From NCBI RefSeq assembly GCF_004135735.1, contig NZ_CP012670.1, positions 434,001 to 498,000 on the forward strand: 64,000 nucleotides of DNA. Reading direction: 5' to 3'. Source of the DNA: Sorangium cellulosum. Its GTDB lineage: Bacteria; Myxococcota_A; Polyangia; Polyangiales; Polyangiaceae. The position numbers were made by a program, and so were the translations under genes. This document shows positions 43,824 through 53,500 of this stretch, in pieces; the stretch's first letter is position 1, and each line of letters begins with the position of its first letter. The notes beneath the pieces were generated by a model, which was given only the letters and a program-made list of their open reading frames with translations, was not told the DNA's origin and ran no database searches.

Positions 43824-45101
43824 TCACCGGAGCGCCCGTGCCCAGCCGAGGGCGGCGATGTCGAGCGCGATGACCTCACGGCGGTCGTGGCTCACAAATT
43901 CGACGGCGGGCCAGTCGGCGAAGCGCTCCCGAACGTCAGAGGGGACGAGGTGCCCTCCGAGGAGGATCCGCGCGAGGTGAGAGAGGGATGGGCGCAGGGC
44001 GAGGAGATCCTCGAACGGAAGCCTTCTGGCGTCATCCGTCGACCAGATCTCGAGCGACTGAATTCGTTGGATGAGAGGATGTGCTGCGAGCACACGGAGC
44101 CCTTCAGCGCGCGTGGGGCGATACCAGAGCCCGAGGTGCTCGAGCGCTGGGAGCCTCTCGGGCCGGAGCGGTGCGATGGCGCCTCGTACATCATCGTCAC
44201 CGCGAAATACCGTCAGGTAGCGTAGCGCTTGCGCGGGTTGGGCGAGCAACACCCCGAGGGCCCGCTCCGGTGCGCCTAGCCCCCGGAGGCCGGGCAGCGC
44301 GGCGCCGATGGCCGGGCTGGCGCCTCGGGCGACGAGCGATGTGATCACCGATGCGCACCCGTGCGCGTTGAGCAGATCGAGGAACGGGCCGAGCGCGCCG
44401 AAGGTCATGAGGCGAAGAGACCGGAGCGAGCGCCCGGCAGGGTTCGCCAGGAGCCGACGCAAGCGATGCAGGCCGACAACGCCGAGTGAGACATCCGGGC
44501 CATCTGGCGAGAATCCGAGCGCGTCGCGGCCGATGAGCTCGAGCTCCGGCCGGAGCACCTCATCGATGGTGGCAGCATCGTCGTCGTAGCCCCACCCGAG
44601 GAGGCCACCGTGACCGTCGTCGACGCACGCAAATGGCTCGCCGAAGTCAGGAATCGGGCCGAAGGTCATCTCCTTCGTCGAGTCGAGGAGCTCGCGCGCT
44701 AGGGCGCGCGCATCGTCTCCATCGTGACGCAGCCGCTCGACCTGAAATGCGATCAGGGTTCCCGTCGGGTCGCCATGCCGTTCGAGCTGTGCGCCGATCA
44801 GGTGAGCTGCGGCGAGCATGTCTTCCTCGGGGTGTGCGCCGGCGAACGGTCGACTGCCAGTGGTGAACCCATCGGCGCGGAGCTTGGCGAGGCGGTGCTC
44901 GAATACGATTTCGGCGAGTTGCGCCTTGGGAAAGCTCCGAGCGAACGAGGTGCGGCGGCCTCGCCCGACCGGGCGCTCCATGACGCGGACGCCGTCGATG
45001 CGCAACTCGACGTGCTCGTCGCGGCGGTCAAGCCGGAGCGCGAGGCTGGCCGGCAGCTTGAGGGTGTCGAGGCCGCGGTGGAACGATTTGCGGGACGTCA
45101 T
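43824..45101 (-). CDS. WGR/TIGR02996-like repeat protein, candidate immunity protein of the long Rhs toxin
   Basis: 425 aa from ATG 45101, overlapping the Rhs stop codon (ATGA). Residues 1-60 resemble a WGR-type beta domain. About 85-125 (M-L-A-A-A-H-L-I-G-A-Q-L-E-R-H-G-D-P-T-G-T-L-I-A-F-Q) matches the TIGR02996 repeat-companion domain. The second half has irregular leucine-rich repeats (L-R-S-L-R-L-M; L-E-H-L-G-L-W; I-Q-S-L-E-I-W). Coupled translation with the toxin argues for an immunity role, although LRR antidotes are unusual. Confidence 0.6.
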   Translation of the reverse strand: MTSRKSFHRGLDTLKLPASLALRLDRRDEHVELRIDGVRVMERPVGRGRRTSFARSFPKAQLAEIVFEHRLAKLRADGFTTGSRPFAGAHPEEDMLAAAHLIGAQLERHGDPTGTLIAFQVERLRHDGDDARALARELLDSTKEMTFGPIPDFGEPFACVDDGHGGLLGWGYDDDAATIDEVLRPELELIGRDALGFSPDGPDVSLGVVGLHRLRRLLANPAGRSLRSLRLMTFGALGPFLDLLNAHGCASVITSLVARGASPAIGAALPGLRGLGAPERALGVLLAQPAQALRYLTVFRGDDDVRGAIAPLRPERLPALEHLGLWYRPTRAEGLRVLAAHPLIQRIQSLEIWSTDDARRLPFEDLLALRPSLSHLARILLGGHLVPSDVRERFADWPAVEFVSHDRREVIALDIAALGWARALR

Positions 45102-48100
45102 CGTCGCCTCGAGAACTGGCCGCCATCTATGTTCCACGTGCCTAGATTCATGGATCCCTGTGCGTTCGTCCGGATGAGGTGGCTGGTCGGATGGGACGCA
45201 TAGTCGCGGCTCGCGTTTGTGCCTCCACCGATCACGCGTCCGCTCGGCGGTGGTCGCCCGGCCATCGTCCAGAGTCGTGGAATGAGCTGAGAGCAGTTGG
45301 GGCACGCCGGCACAGCGTCGTTCGATCCGGTTTCCGAGCGGATGCTGTCGACCTCCCGGAGCGCGCTGTTGAGATTTCTCTGCCAGTTGTGATCTCCAGG
45401 GACGCATGAGCGGCCCGTCCGGCGTTCCCAGTCTCTGATGTGCCCAGAGAGGGCTTGCGGTTCGGCGCATCCTTCCGGCGGTCTTGGATCTCCTGGCTGT
45501 CGAGCGTTCGTCCTCGGTAAGGCCGCTGCGACCGCGGGGTGGATCGATTCCTCGCTGCCTCCGCTGCTCCGCACGATCTGTGTGCCGTTGCGGCGGGTGA
45601 TGATGCAGCGGAGGAGCCCGTCGATATCCGCCCAATCCATCGGATAGTCGTCGACATACGCGTACGGCTTGAGGCTCGCCCCGATCCCGATCGGCTCCGG
45701 GCTGAGGTACTCCCCGGTCTCCGGGTCGTAGTACCTGTGCCAGTTGCAGTGGAGCCCCGTCTCCTCGTCGGCGTACTGCCCTGGAAGGCGCAGCGGCGTG
45801 ATTCCCGCCTGCTCTGTCGGCACGTCCCCGTACAGCCCCGCGGCGATCTCCCCGGCGATTCGCCCATCCCCCTCGACCAGCGCCTCGGGGAGGCCGTTCA
45901 CCCCGTGCACGAAGTACCTGAGCGCCCCCGTCGCGCCGTCGATCTGCGCCAGCGGCAACAGGCTCTCGGGCAGCGTCGCATAGCGCCGCTCCTCCACGAC
46001 GGGCTCGCCCGCCTCCAGCGCCCGCTCGCAGCGCTCGTGCACCAGCACGTCCCCACGCCACGCATACCGGGTCACGCGCTCGACCTTCCCGGCGAGCGCC
46101 ACGCGCTTCTCGATCCTGCGGCCGAAGGCGTCGTACGCAAAGGTGATCGTCTGCCCCTCCGGCGCTCGCACCTCCAGCAGCCGCCCATCGGCGCTCCATT
46201 CGTATCGCCAGACGCGCTCGTCTCCGCCGTCGTGCCCGCTCACGCGCTTCTCGATGACGTCGCCGCGCTCGCTGTACGCATAGCGCACGGTCTCTCGTCC
46301 CGTCGTGCGCGCCGTCAACCGCCCTCCAGGCCCATAGGTCCGCCGCTCGCCCGCCCGCTCGAGATCTCCCGCCGCGGTGAACGCGAACCGCTCTGCCACC
46401 TTGCCGGCCTTGCGCCGCTCGACCACGCGGCCGTTCCCGTCGCGGAGCATCTCTCCCATGTTCCCGCCGAGGTCCTCGTCGGCGCGCAGCAGCCCTGCGG
46501 GCGACCACGCATACGCCCGGCGCCACGTCTCCGGCGCCGCGAGCGGCCCGACCCAGGCGGGCTCGCCGGGCCCGACGCGCGGCGCTCTCGCTTTGCCAAG
46601 CACGCGCTGCTGCGCGATCAGCCCCTCGGCGTTGACCTCGGTCGCGATCTTTCCGCCGCCGGGCAGGAGCCGCTCGACCTCGTAGCCCCCTGCATCGTAC
46701 GTGAAGCGCAGCGGCTCGCCCTGGTCGCCCACCCGCACCGCGACCGGGCGCCCCATCACGTCACGTTGCACGCTCAGGGCACCGCCCGGCCCGCGCACGC
46801 AAACGGCCTTGCCCATCACGTCATAGGTCCACGCGAAGGCCGCGAGCACCTCGCCACCCCGCCGCGTCACCTCGGTGAGCACCCGGCCCCGCGCATCGTA
46901 GGTGTACGCGCACTCGACATCGCCGCTCACCGCGCGCTCGATCCTTCCGAGCGCGTCGCACTCGAACACGTCCTCGCGCCCATCCGAGGTGCTGCGCTTG
47001 ACGATCCTTCCGAGCGCGTCGTACTCGACGTCGACCGCGGCGAGGCCGCACCGGATCCGCGTGATCCTGCCCTGCAGATCGAGCCGGTAGTCGATCTCCC
47101 GCCGATCGAAGGTCCGCTCGCCGGTGATGCGCCCCTCGCCATCGCCCCTCCATCTTGAAGGCACTGCTCAGACGATGCGCACCAGGTCCTGCTCGCGATC
47201 GTAGCGGTACCGCACCTTGCTCCCATCAGGCCGCACCAGCTCGGTGACCACGTGGAACCCGCCCCAGCGCAGCGTGGTCGTGCGCCCGTCGGCGTCCGTG
47301 ATCCTGCTCAGGTTCCCGTCGGCGTCGAAGTCGTACCGCGTCACCGCGCCACCGAGCCCGAACACCGCGCAGAGTCTGCCGCAGGCGTCGTAGGCGAAGC
47401 GGGTCTCGTGCCCGCGCTCGTCGGCAAATCCCACGACGCGGCCGAGGAAGTCGTGGCGGATGCGCCGCTCGCTGCCGTCGGGCTCGACGACGCGGACGCG
47501 GTTTCCGAGCGCGTCGTACTCCATGCGCGTCTCGCCGCCGTTCGGGAGGGTCGCGCCGATCAGCAAGCCGCGGCTGTCGTACGCGAAGCCCACGACGAAG
47601 CCCGCGTCGTCGTGGACGGCGACCACGTTGCCGCGCGCGTCGCGCTCGTAGCGCGCGGTGCCGCCGAGCGCGTCGGTCATGGCAGCGACGAGGCCGCGCG
47701 CGTCGTGCTCGTAGCAGGTGCGGTTGCCCATGGGGTCGACCTCGGCGACGAGCCGCCCCTCGGCGTCGCGCTCCCAGCGGAAGGCCTGTTGCAGCGCGTC
47801 CTGGTACTCGAGCAGCGCGCCCGCGTCGTCGTAGCGGAAGGTGTGCACACCGCCGCCGCCGCCCCAGACCATCCTGTCGAGCTTGTCGAAGGCGTTGCCG
47901 TCGACGCGGCGGATGGCGCGCGAGGTGATCACCTCGGTGAGCGCGTCGCCGTGATGCTCGACCTTCACGTGCAGGAATCCCTTGGCCCGCGAGCCGTCGC
48001 TCAGCGTCTCCGGCGCGCCGTCGTCGAGCGCGTCGTTGCCCGCGCGGTGGCACCAGGTCTCGACGCAGCGCCCGTCCTTGTAGCGAAACTCCGCCACGAG

Positions 48101-49012
48101 CCCGCCGGGCTCCTCGCGCCGCACGAGGCGGTGGTCCTCGTCGTAGCTGAAGCGGTGCGCGTACCCCGCGGCGTCTTCGGCCGCGACCAGATCGCCGCGC
48201 GCGTCGAACGCGTACCTGCGCCGCGCCACCCACCGGCCTTGCGCGGAGGCGTTCTTGACCTCGAACGCCGCGATGTGCCCGTCCCGGTGCCGCCGCACGC
48301 GCACGACCCGGCCCACGCTGTCGATGACCTGCACGAGGCGGCCGTCCTCGTACAGGAGCTCGATCTGGTTGTCGTGCAGGTCGGCGATCCGGCTCAGCAG
48401 CCACCGGCCGCCGCGCGCCTCCGCGAACAGGTACGCGAGCCCGTCGGCCGCGAGCGCATAGCCCCACGCGTACCGCGTGAGCACCCCGCACGGCAGCCGC
48501 GCCGACCCGCCCGGCTCGAGCTTCCTCGGCAGCTCCGTCGCCGCCGCGTGCGGCTCCAGCACCCGCACGCCCCGGCGCCGCTCCTCGACCTGCCACGCCA
48601 GGGAGTGCGTCCAGCCGGAGCCGAGGCCGCAGTCCTCCTCGGCGAGCGCGGAGCTGTAGCTGCGCTTGAGGACGAGCGGGATCGGGCCGGGCAGCGCGAG
48701 ATCGACGACCGCGACCGTGTAGACCCGCCCGCGGATCGGATCGACCGGATCGCCGGCGTGCGTGCCGCCGCCGCTGCCGTGCGTGGGGTTGGGGCACCCG
48801 CCGCCGCTGCCCGGCCCGCAGCGCGCCGCGTCCTTGCCGCCGCCGCGCGGGCCGTTGCCGCCGTTGCTCCCATTGCCGCCCTGGCCGTCACCGCGGCCGT
48901 CGCCGCCGCGGCCGTTGCCACCCCCGCCGCTCCCGCCGCCGCCCAGGATGAAGACGCCGGGGTTCATGCCGGGGATCGCTGGGATGTTGGGGATGGGCGC
49001 CGTTCGTGCCAT
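45098..49012 (-). pseudogene. Full-length Rhs protein with YwqJ-like deaminase tip, interrupted by one in-frame TGA
   Basis: From ATG 49012: Gly-rich head, G-D-P-V-D-P-I-R-G-R-V, the Rhs opening (R-S-Y-S-S-A...G-S-G-W-T-H-S) and many YD repeats. At 47168-47170 a TGA follows D-L-V-R-I-V; the same frame then continues through G-E-G-R-I-T-G-E-R-T-F-D to the closing box (C-N-W-H-R-Y-Y-D-P-E-T-G) and A-D-I-D-G-L. The tip has G-C-A-E-P (near 45465) and A-C-P-N-C (near 45300), as in the shorter copy, but is otherwise diverged. Read through, it would be 1304 aa. Local sequence around the stop suggests paired small indels. Could be two coupled polypeptides, an inactive gene or an assembly error. Confidence 0.75.
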
Positions 49013-49094
49013 TCGCGTATGCTCGACTACGAGATGCGCCGGTCGCAAGCCGGTGCGGCAGCGACTCCCTGGTCCGTGCGTCCCCACGGGCGGC
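48872..49094 (-). repeat. Copy B of the 223-base duplication covering the Rhs start
   Basis: Partner of 42700-42922, with one mismatch (48962). Confidence 0.93.
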
Positions 49095-49095
49095 C

Positions 49096-49280
49096 GCACG
49101 CCGGAGGGCGTCCCCCCACGGGCGGCCGCACGCCGGAGGGCGTCCCCCCACGGGCGGCTGCATGCCGGGGCGCGTCCCCCCACGGGCGGCCGCACGCCGG
49201 AGGGCGTCCCCCCACGGGCGGCTGCATGCCGGAGGGCGTCCCCCCATGCGCGGCCGCACGCCGGGGCGCCCGTGGCGCAT
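49096..49280. repeat. 32-base minisatellite upstream of the long Rhs gene
   Basis: Six units start at 49096, 49128, 49160, 49192, 49224 and 49256. Two subtypes alternate: gcacgccggagggcgtcccc and gcatgccggggcgcgtcccc. The unit length is the same as at 42905-43150 but the array is more diverged. The rest of 49013-49339 holds no gene. Confidence 0.93.
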
Positions 49281-49339
49281 CGCCTCGCCGCCTCAGCCGG
49301 ACGGCTGGACCTCGTGCTCCGCCCCGCCCGGCGCGCGCT

Positions 49340-49639
49340 TCAGCGCCGCCGGCCGCGCGCGGGCCGCTTCCCGCCTCCGGGGCGCGCGGCCGGCCTGTCC
49401 GCGCGGGGGCGCGGGGCCGGCGCCTCCGGCGGCGCCTCCGTCGTCCGGACGACCAGCAGCGCGCGCCCGCGGTCGAACGTCGGCGTCACGCTGACGTAGC
49501 CGCTCTCCCGCGCGAAGCCCGCCGCGTCGCCGCGGTGCTCGTCCATGTGCCGGCTGAACCGCGTCCACAGATCCCGCGCCTCCTCGTCCGAGAGGGGCGC
49601 GCCGTCGACGGTGGCGGCGAGGTTCGATCGATCGCTCAC
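49340..49639 (-). CDS. Small hypothetical protein
   Basis: 99 aa from a GTG at 49639. The first 60 residues are structured-looking (S-D-E-E-A-R-D-L-W-T-R-F-S-R-H-M; G-R-A-L-L-V-V-R-T-T); the tail is Pro/Arg-rich and basic. No family recognised. It starts on the same strand upstream of the Rhs minisatellite. Confidence 0.5.
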   Translation of the reverse strand: MSDRSNLAATVDGAPLSDEEARDLWTRFSRHMDEHRGDAAGFARESGYVSVTPTFDRGRALLVVRTTEAPPEAPAPRPRADRPAARPGGGKRPARGRRR

Positions 49640-49849
49640 TGGATCCCGTATCCGGAAGGTGGGGGCGTGAAGTGCTTCGTTCCCCGGGGTTCTTCGAGGA
49701 TCGGCGCCCGCCGATCGCTCCGCGCGCCTCTGTAACATCGCCAGCCCTCGCGGGCGAGGCGCGCAGCGCATGAACGCCCCGGCCGCGCGCCGCCTGACCC
49801 TGCTCCTCGCCGCCTTGCGGCGCCGCCCGCCGCCCGGCAGGCTTCGGGC

Positions 49850-50440
49850 ATGGGTCAGCCCGCTGAGAAGCAGCGCCGCGCCACGTACGCCGACCTGGAA
49901 GCCGTCCCGCCGCACAAGGTGGCGGAGCTCGTCCGCGGTACCCTGCACGTGTTCCCCCGCCCGGCGCCGCGGCATGCGAACGCCGAGGGAGCCCTGCTGG
50001 GCGAGCTGTTCGGCCCCTTCCACCGAGGTCGTGGCGGTCCCGGCGGCTGGTGGATCCTCCCCGAGCCCGAGCTGCACTTCCCCGACCCGGAGGTGCCGGG
50101 CGAGGAGGAGGCGCTCGTGCCAGACCTCGCCGGCTGGCGCCGCGAGCGCATGCCCGAGCTGCCCGAGACGGCCTACTTCGCGCTCGCCCCGGACTGGATC
50201 TGCGAGGTCCCGAGCCCATCGACGGCGGCCTTCGACCGCAACGAGAAGATGCCCGTCTACGCGCGCGAGGGCGTGCGGCACGCGTGGCTGGTCGACCCGA
50301 TCGCGCGGACGCTGGAGATCCACGTGCTCGGCGCGGATCGTCGCTGGGGGCCCCCGGTCGTCCACCGCGACGCCGCGCGCGTCCGCGTCGCGCCGTTCGA
50401 CGCCATCGAGCTCGACCTCTCGGTGCTCTGGGCGAAGTAA
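49850..50440 (+). CDS. Uma2-family (DUF820) PD-(D/E)XK nuclease-like protein
   Basis: 196 aa, the usual size. Key points of the fold: V-A-E-L-V-R-G-T-L (first Glu), L-V-P-D-L-A-G-W-R (catalytic Asp), W-I-C-E-V-P-S-P-S-T (Glu in the E-V-x-S-P-S motif) and K-M-P-V-Y-A-R-E-G-V-R-H-A-W-L-V-D-P. These genes are abundant in multicellular bacteria; their role is unproven. Divergent from the small gene at 49340-49639. Confidence 0.85.
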   Translation: MGQPAEKQRRATYADLEAVPPHKVAELVRGTLHVFPRPAPRHANAEGALLGELFGPFHRGRGGPGGWWILPEPELHFPDPEVPGEEEALVPDLAGWRRERMPELPETAYFALAPDWICEVPSPSTAAFDRNEKMPVYAREGVRHAWLVDPIARTLEIHVLGADRRWGPPVVHRDAARVRVAPFDAIELDLSVLWAK

Positions 50441-50540
50441 GCGGAGGGGTGGGCGCCGGCCAGGGAGATCGGCGAGGAGCGGCCCGAGGCCCCCGCCGCG
50501 GTGAGGGCGGCCGCGCCCCGCCCCGGGCGCGGCCCCCGCA

Positions 50541-53500
50541 TCACTGGATCCCGTACTCCTTCAGGCGCCGGTAGAACGTGCGGCGCGGCAGGCCCACGAT
50601 CTGCGCCGCCTTCACCCGGTTCCAGTTGCAGCTCGACAGCGCGAGCAGGATCCGCTCCCGCTCGCTCGCCTTGTGCGCGTCGAGCGACGTCTCCACGCGG
50701 CGCGGCTCGCTCGACGGCGGCGCGCTCCGGCCCGCGCTCGCCGCGGGGGCCCCGCCGCCGGCCGCGCCGCGGTCGTGGCGCGGCGCCGCCTCGCCGCCCC
50801 GCAGCGACCGGGGCGCCGCGTCGGGCAGCTCGAAGTCGTCGCTCTCCAGCTCGGGCCGGTCCGACAGCACCCACGCGTTGAGCAGCACGTTCTCGAGCTG
50901 CCGCACGTTGCCCGGCCAGCCGTACGCCGACAGCCGCTTCAGCGCGGCGCGGGACACGCTGCGGCGATCCCGGCCGTAGCGCGCCGCGAAGATCCCGAGG
51001 AAATGGTCGATGAGCAGCGGGATGTCCTCGATCCGCTCGCGCAGCGGCGGGATGCGCACCTCGACGACGAGCAGCCGGTAGAACAGATCCTCGCGGAACG
51101 CGCCGCGCGAGACCATGTCGCCGAGATCCCGGTGCGTCGCCGCGATGACGCGCGCGTCGACCGGCTCCTCCCGCGCGCCCCCGACCGGGCGGACCACCTT
51201 CTCCTGCAGCACCCGGAGCAGCCCCGCCTGCATCTTCTGCGGCATCTCCCCGATCTCGTCGAGCAGGATGGTGCCCCCCGTCACCTCCCGGAACAGCCCC
51301 TTGCGGTCGCGGTCCGCGCCCGTGAAGGCGCCGCGGACGTGGCCGAACAGCTCGCTCTCCAGCAGGTGCTCCGGGATCGCGCCGCAGTTGACGCCGACGA
51401 ACGGCTTCTTCGCCCGCGGGCTCGCGTTGTGGATCGTCCGGGCGACCACCTCCTTGCCCGTCCCGCTCTCGCCCGTGATGAGGATCGGGATGTCCGTGTC
51501 CTTCACCCGGTCGATCAGCGCGTACACGCGGCGCATCGCCTCGCTCGTGCCGACCAGCCCCTCGTAGCCGAAGTGGCCGCGCAGCACCGCGCGCGCCGAG
51601 CGCAGGTCGCGCCGCGTCGCGGCGAGCTGCGCGGTCCTGTGGCCGAGCAGCTCCTCCAGCTTGGCGCGCGCGGCGCGCAGCTCCTCGTTCGCGCGCTCGA
51701 GCTCGCGGGCGCGGCGCTCGTTCTCGCTGACGAGCCGCGCCGTCTCGATCGCGATCGCGATCTGGTCCGACAGCGCCGTCAGCGTGGGCAGCTCGGCCTC
51801 GAACTTCGCCGCCGGCCGCAGGCGCGTCTCCAGGTACAGCGCGCCGATGACCTGCCCGCTCCGCACCCGGATCGGCACGCACGCCACCGACTGGAGCATG
51901 AGCTGGTGGACCGAGACGTAATCGCTCATGCGCGCGTCGTCCCGCGCGCTCGCGGTCACGACCGGCTCGCCGGTGGAGATCACCCGCTCGGCGATCGAGC
52001 TGGAGAAGCGGGCGTGCGGGTCGTCGCCGGCCTGGTCGCGCGAGGCGTGGATCGACAGGTCCACGGCGCCCTCGCCCTCGCCCGCCGCGGGCTGCGGCTC
52101 GTCGCGCGGCGGCGGCGGCTCGTCGCGCGGCGGCCGCTGCTCGTCGCGCGGCGGCCGCTGCAGGATGATGAACCCGCGCTCGGCGCTGAGGAGCGCGATG
52201 GCGTGGTCGGTCACCTTCGCGAGCAGGCGGCCGAGATCGTGCTCGCCCGCGATCGCCCGGTTGATCTCCAGCACCCGCGCCAGCCGGTCCTCGCCGGGGG
52301 GCCCGGCGCTCTGGGTGAACGGCACGGTGCGGCCGCTCATCAGATCGAGCATCGCGGCCGCCCGGATCTCCTTGCGGCGCGCGTCGTTCCAGAAGACCTC
52401 CCGGAGGTCGCGCGGCAGCTTCGAGGCGATCTCCTCCAGCGTGATCAGCGCCTCCTCGCGGTCGTGGCGCGCCCGGACGAGGTGCCCCCGCTCCGCCTCG
52501 AGCTGGGCCCGCGCCTCCAGCGCGCGCCAGATCCAGTCGCGCTGGCCCGCCGCGCGCGCCGCCTCGAGCGCCTCGTCGTACGCGGCGCGCGCCCGCTGCT
52601 CGTCGCGCGCGAGCGCCGCGACGCGCCCGCGCGCGAGCGCCAGCAGCGCCCGGTGCGCCCCGGTGCTCCCGAGCCGCGCGGCGGCCGCGTCGATCTCCTC
52701 GCCGAGCGCGCGCGTGTCCGCGCCGGGGCGCGCCACGGCGAAGAGCACCCGCTCGAGCCGCGCCTCGACCGCGTCGACCCGCCGGCCCATCGCCTCGTAC
52801 GCCTCGGCGCACTCGAGGCAGAGCCGCTCGGCCCGCTCGAGGTCGCCCGAGCGCGCCGCGTGCTCCGCCTCGAGCGCCAGGAGCTGCGCGTGCTGCTGCG
52901 GCGCGAGGTCGGCGCGCTGGGCGGCGAGCGCGTCGATCGACACCCGCGCCCGCGCGAGCCGCCCGAGGTAGAGGTCGAGGTTCGACAGGTTGAGCAGCGC
53001 CTGCCGGAGCGTCGCCACCCGGCCCGAGCGCTGGCCCAGGTCGACCGCGGCCTCGAGGTGGCGGATCGCCGCGGCCAGGTCGCCCTGGAGCTTCGCGATG
53101 CCCGCGAGGTTCAGCCGGGTCGTCGTGAGCGTGCCCGCGTCGCCGGCCTGCTCCGCCGCCGAGAGCGCCTCCTCGTACGCGGCCTTGGCCTCGCTGAGGC
53201 GGTCGTCCCGCTGGAGCGCGAAGGCGAGCGAGACGAGCGCGACCGACAGGATCCGCGGCTCGCCCGTGAGCCGCGCGAGCCGGACCGCCTGCTCGAGCGT
53301 GCGCTTCGCCTCCTCGTGCCGCGAGGCGAAGCTCTGGGCGAGCCCGCGCATCGCGACCGCCTCGGCGAGGATCGCCTCGGGCGAGGCGCCGAACGCGCCG
53401 GCCGGCGCCGGTCGCGCGGCCGGCTCGGCGGCGAGCTCGGCCTCGATCCGGATCGGGCCCACCCGCTCCGCGGCCTCGCCCGCGCGGCGCTCCGCCTCGC

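Noticed and set aside
45232..47158. Long + strand open frame over the Rhs gene
   Set aside because: Antisense shadow; the minus frame has clear YD repeats and a closing box.
49096..49280. Second CRISPR-like array
   Set aside because: Same reason: head-to-tail 32-base units, no spacers, upstream of an Rhs gene.
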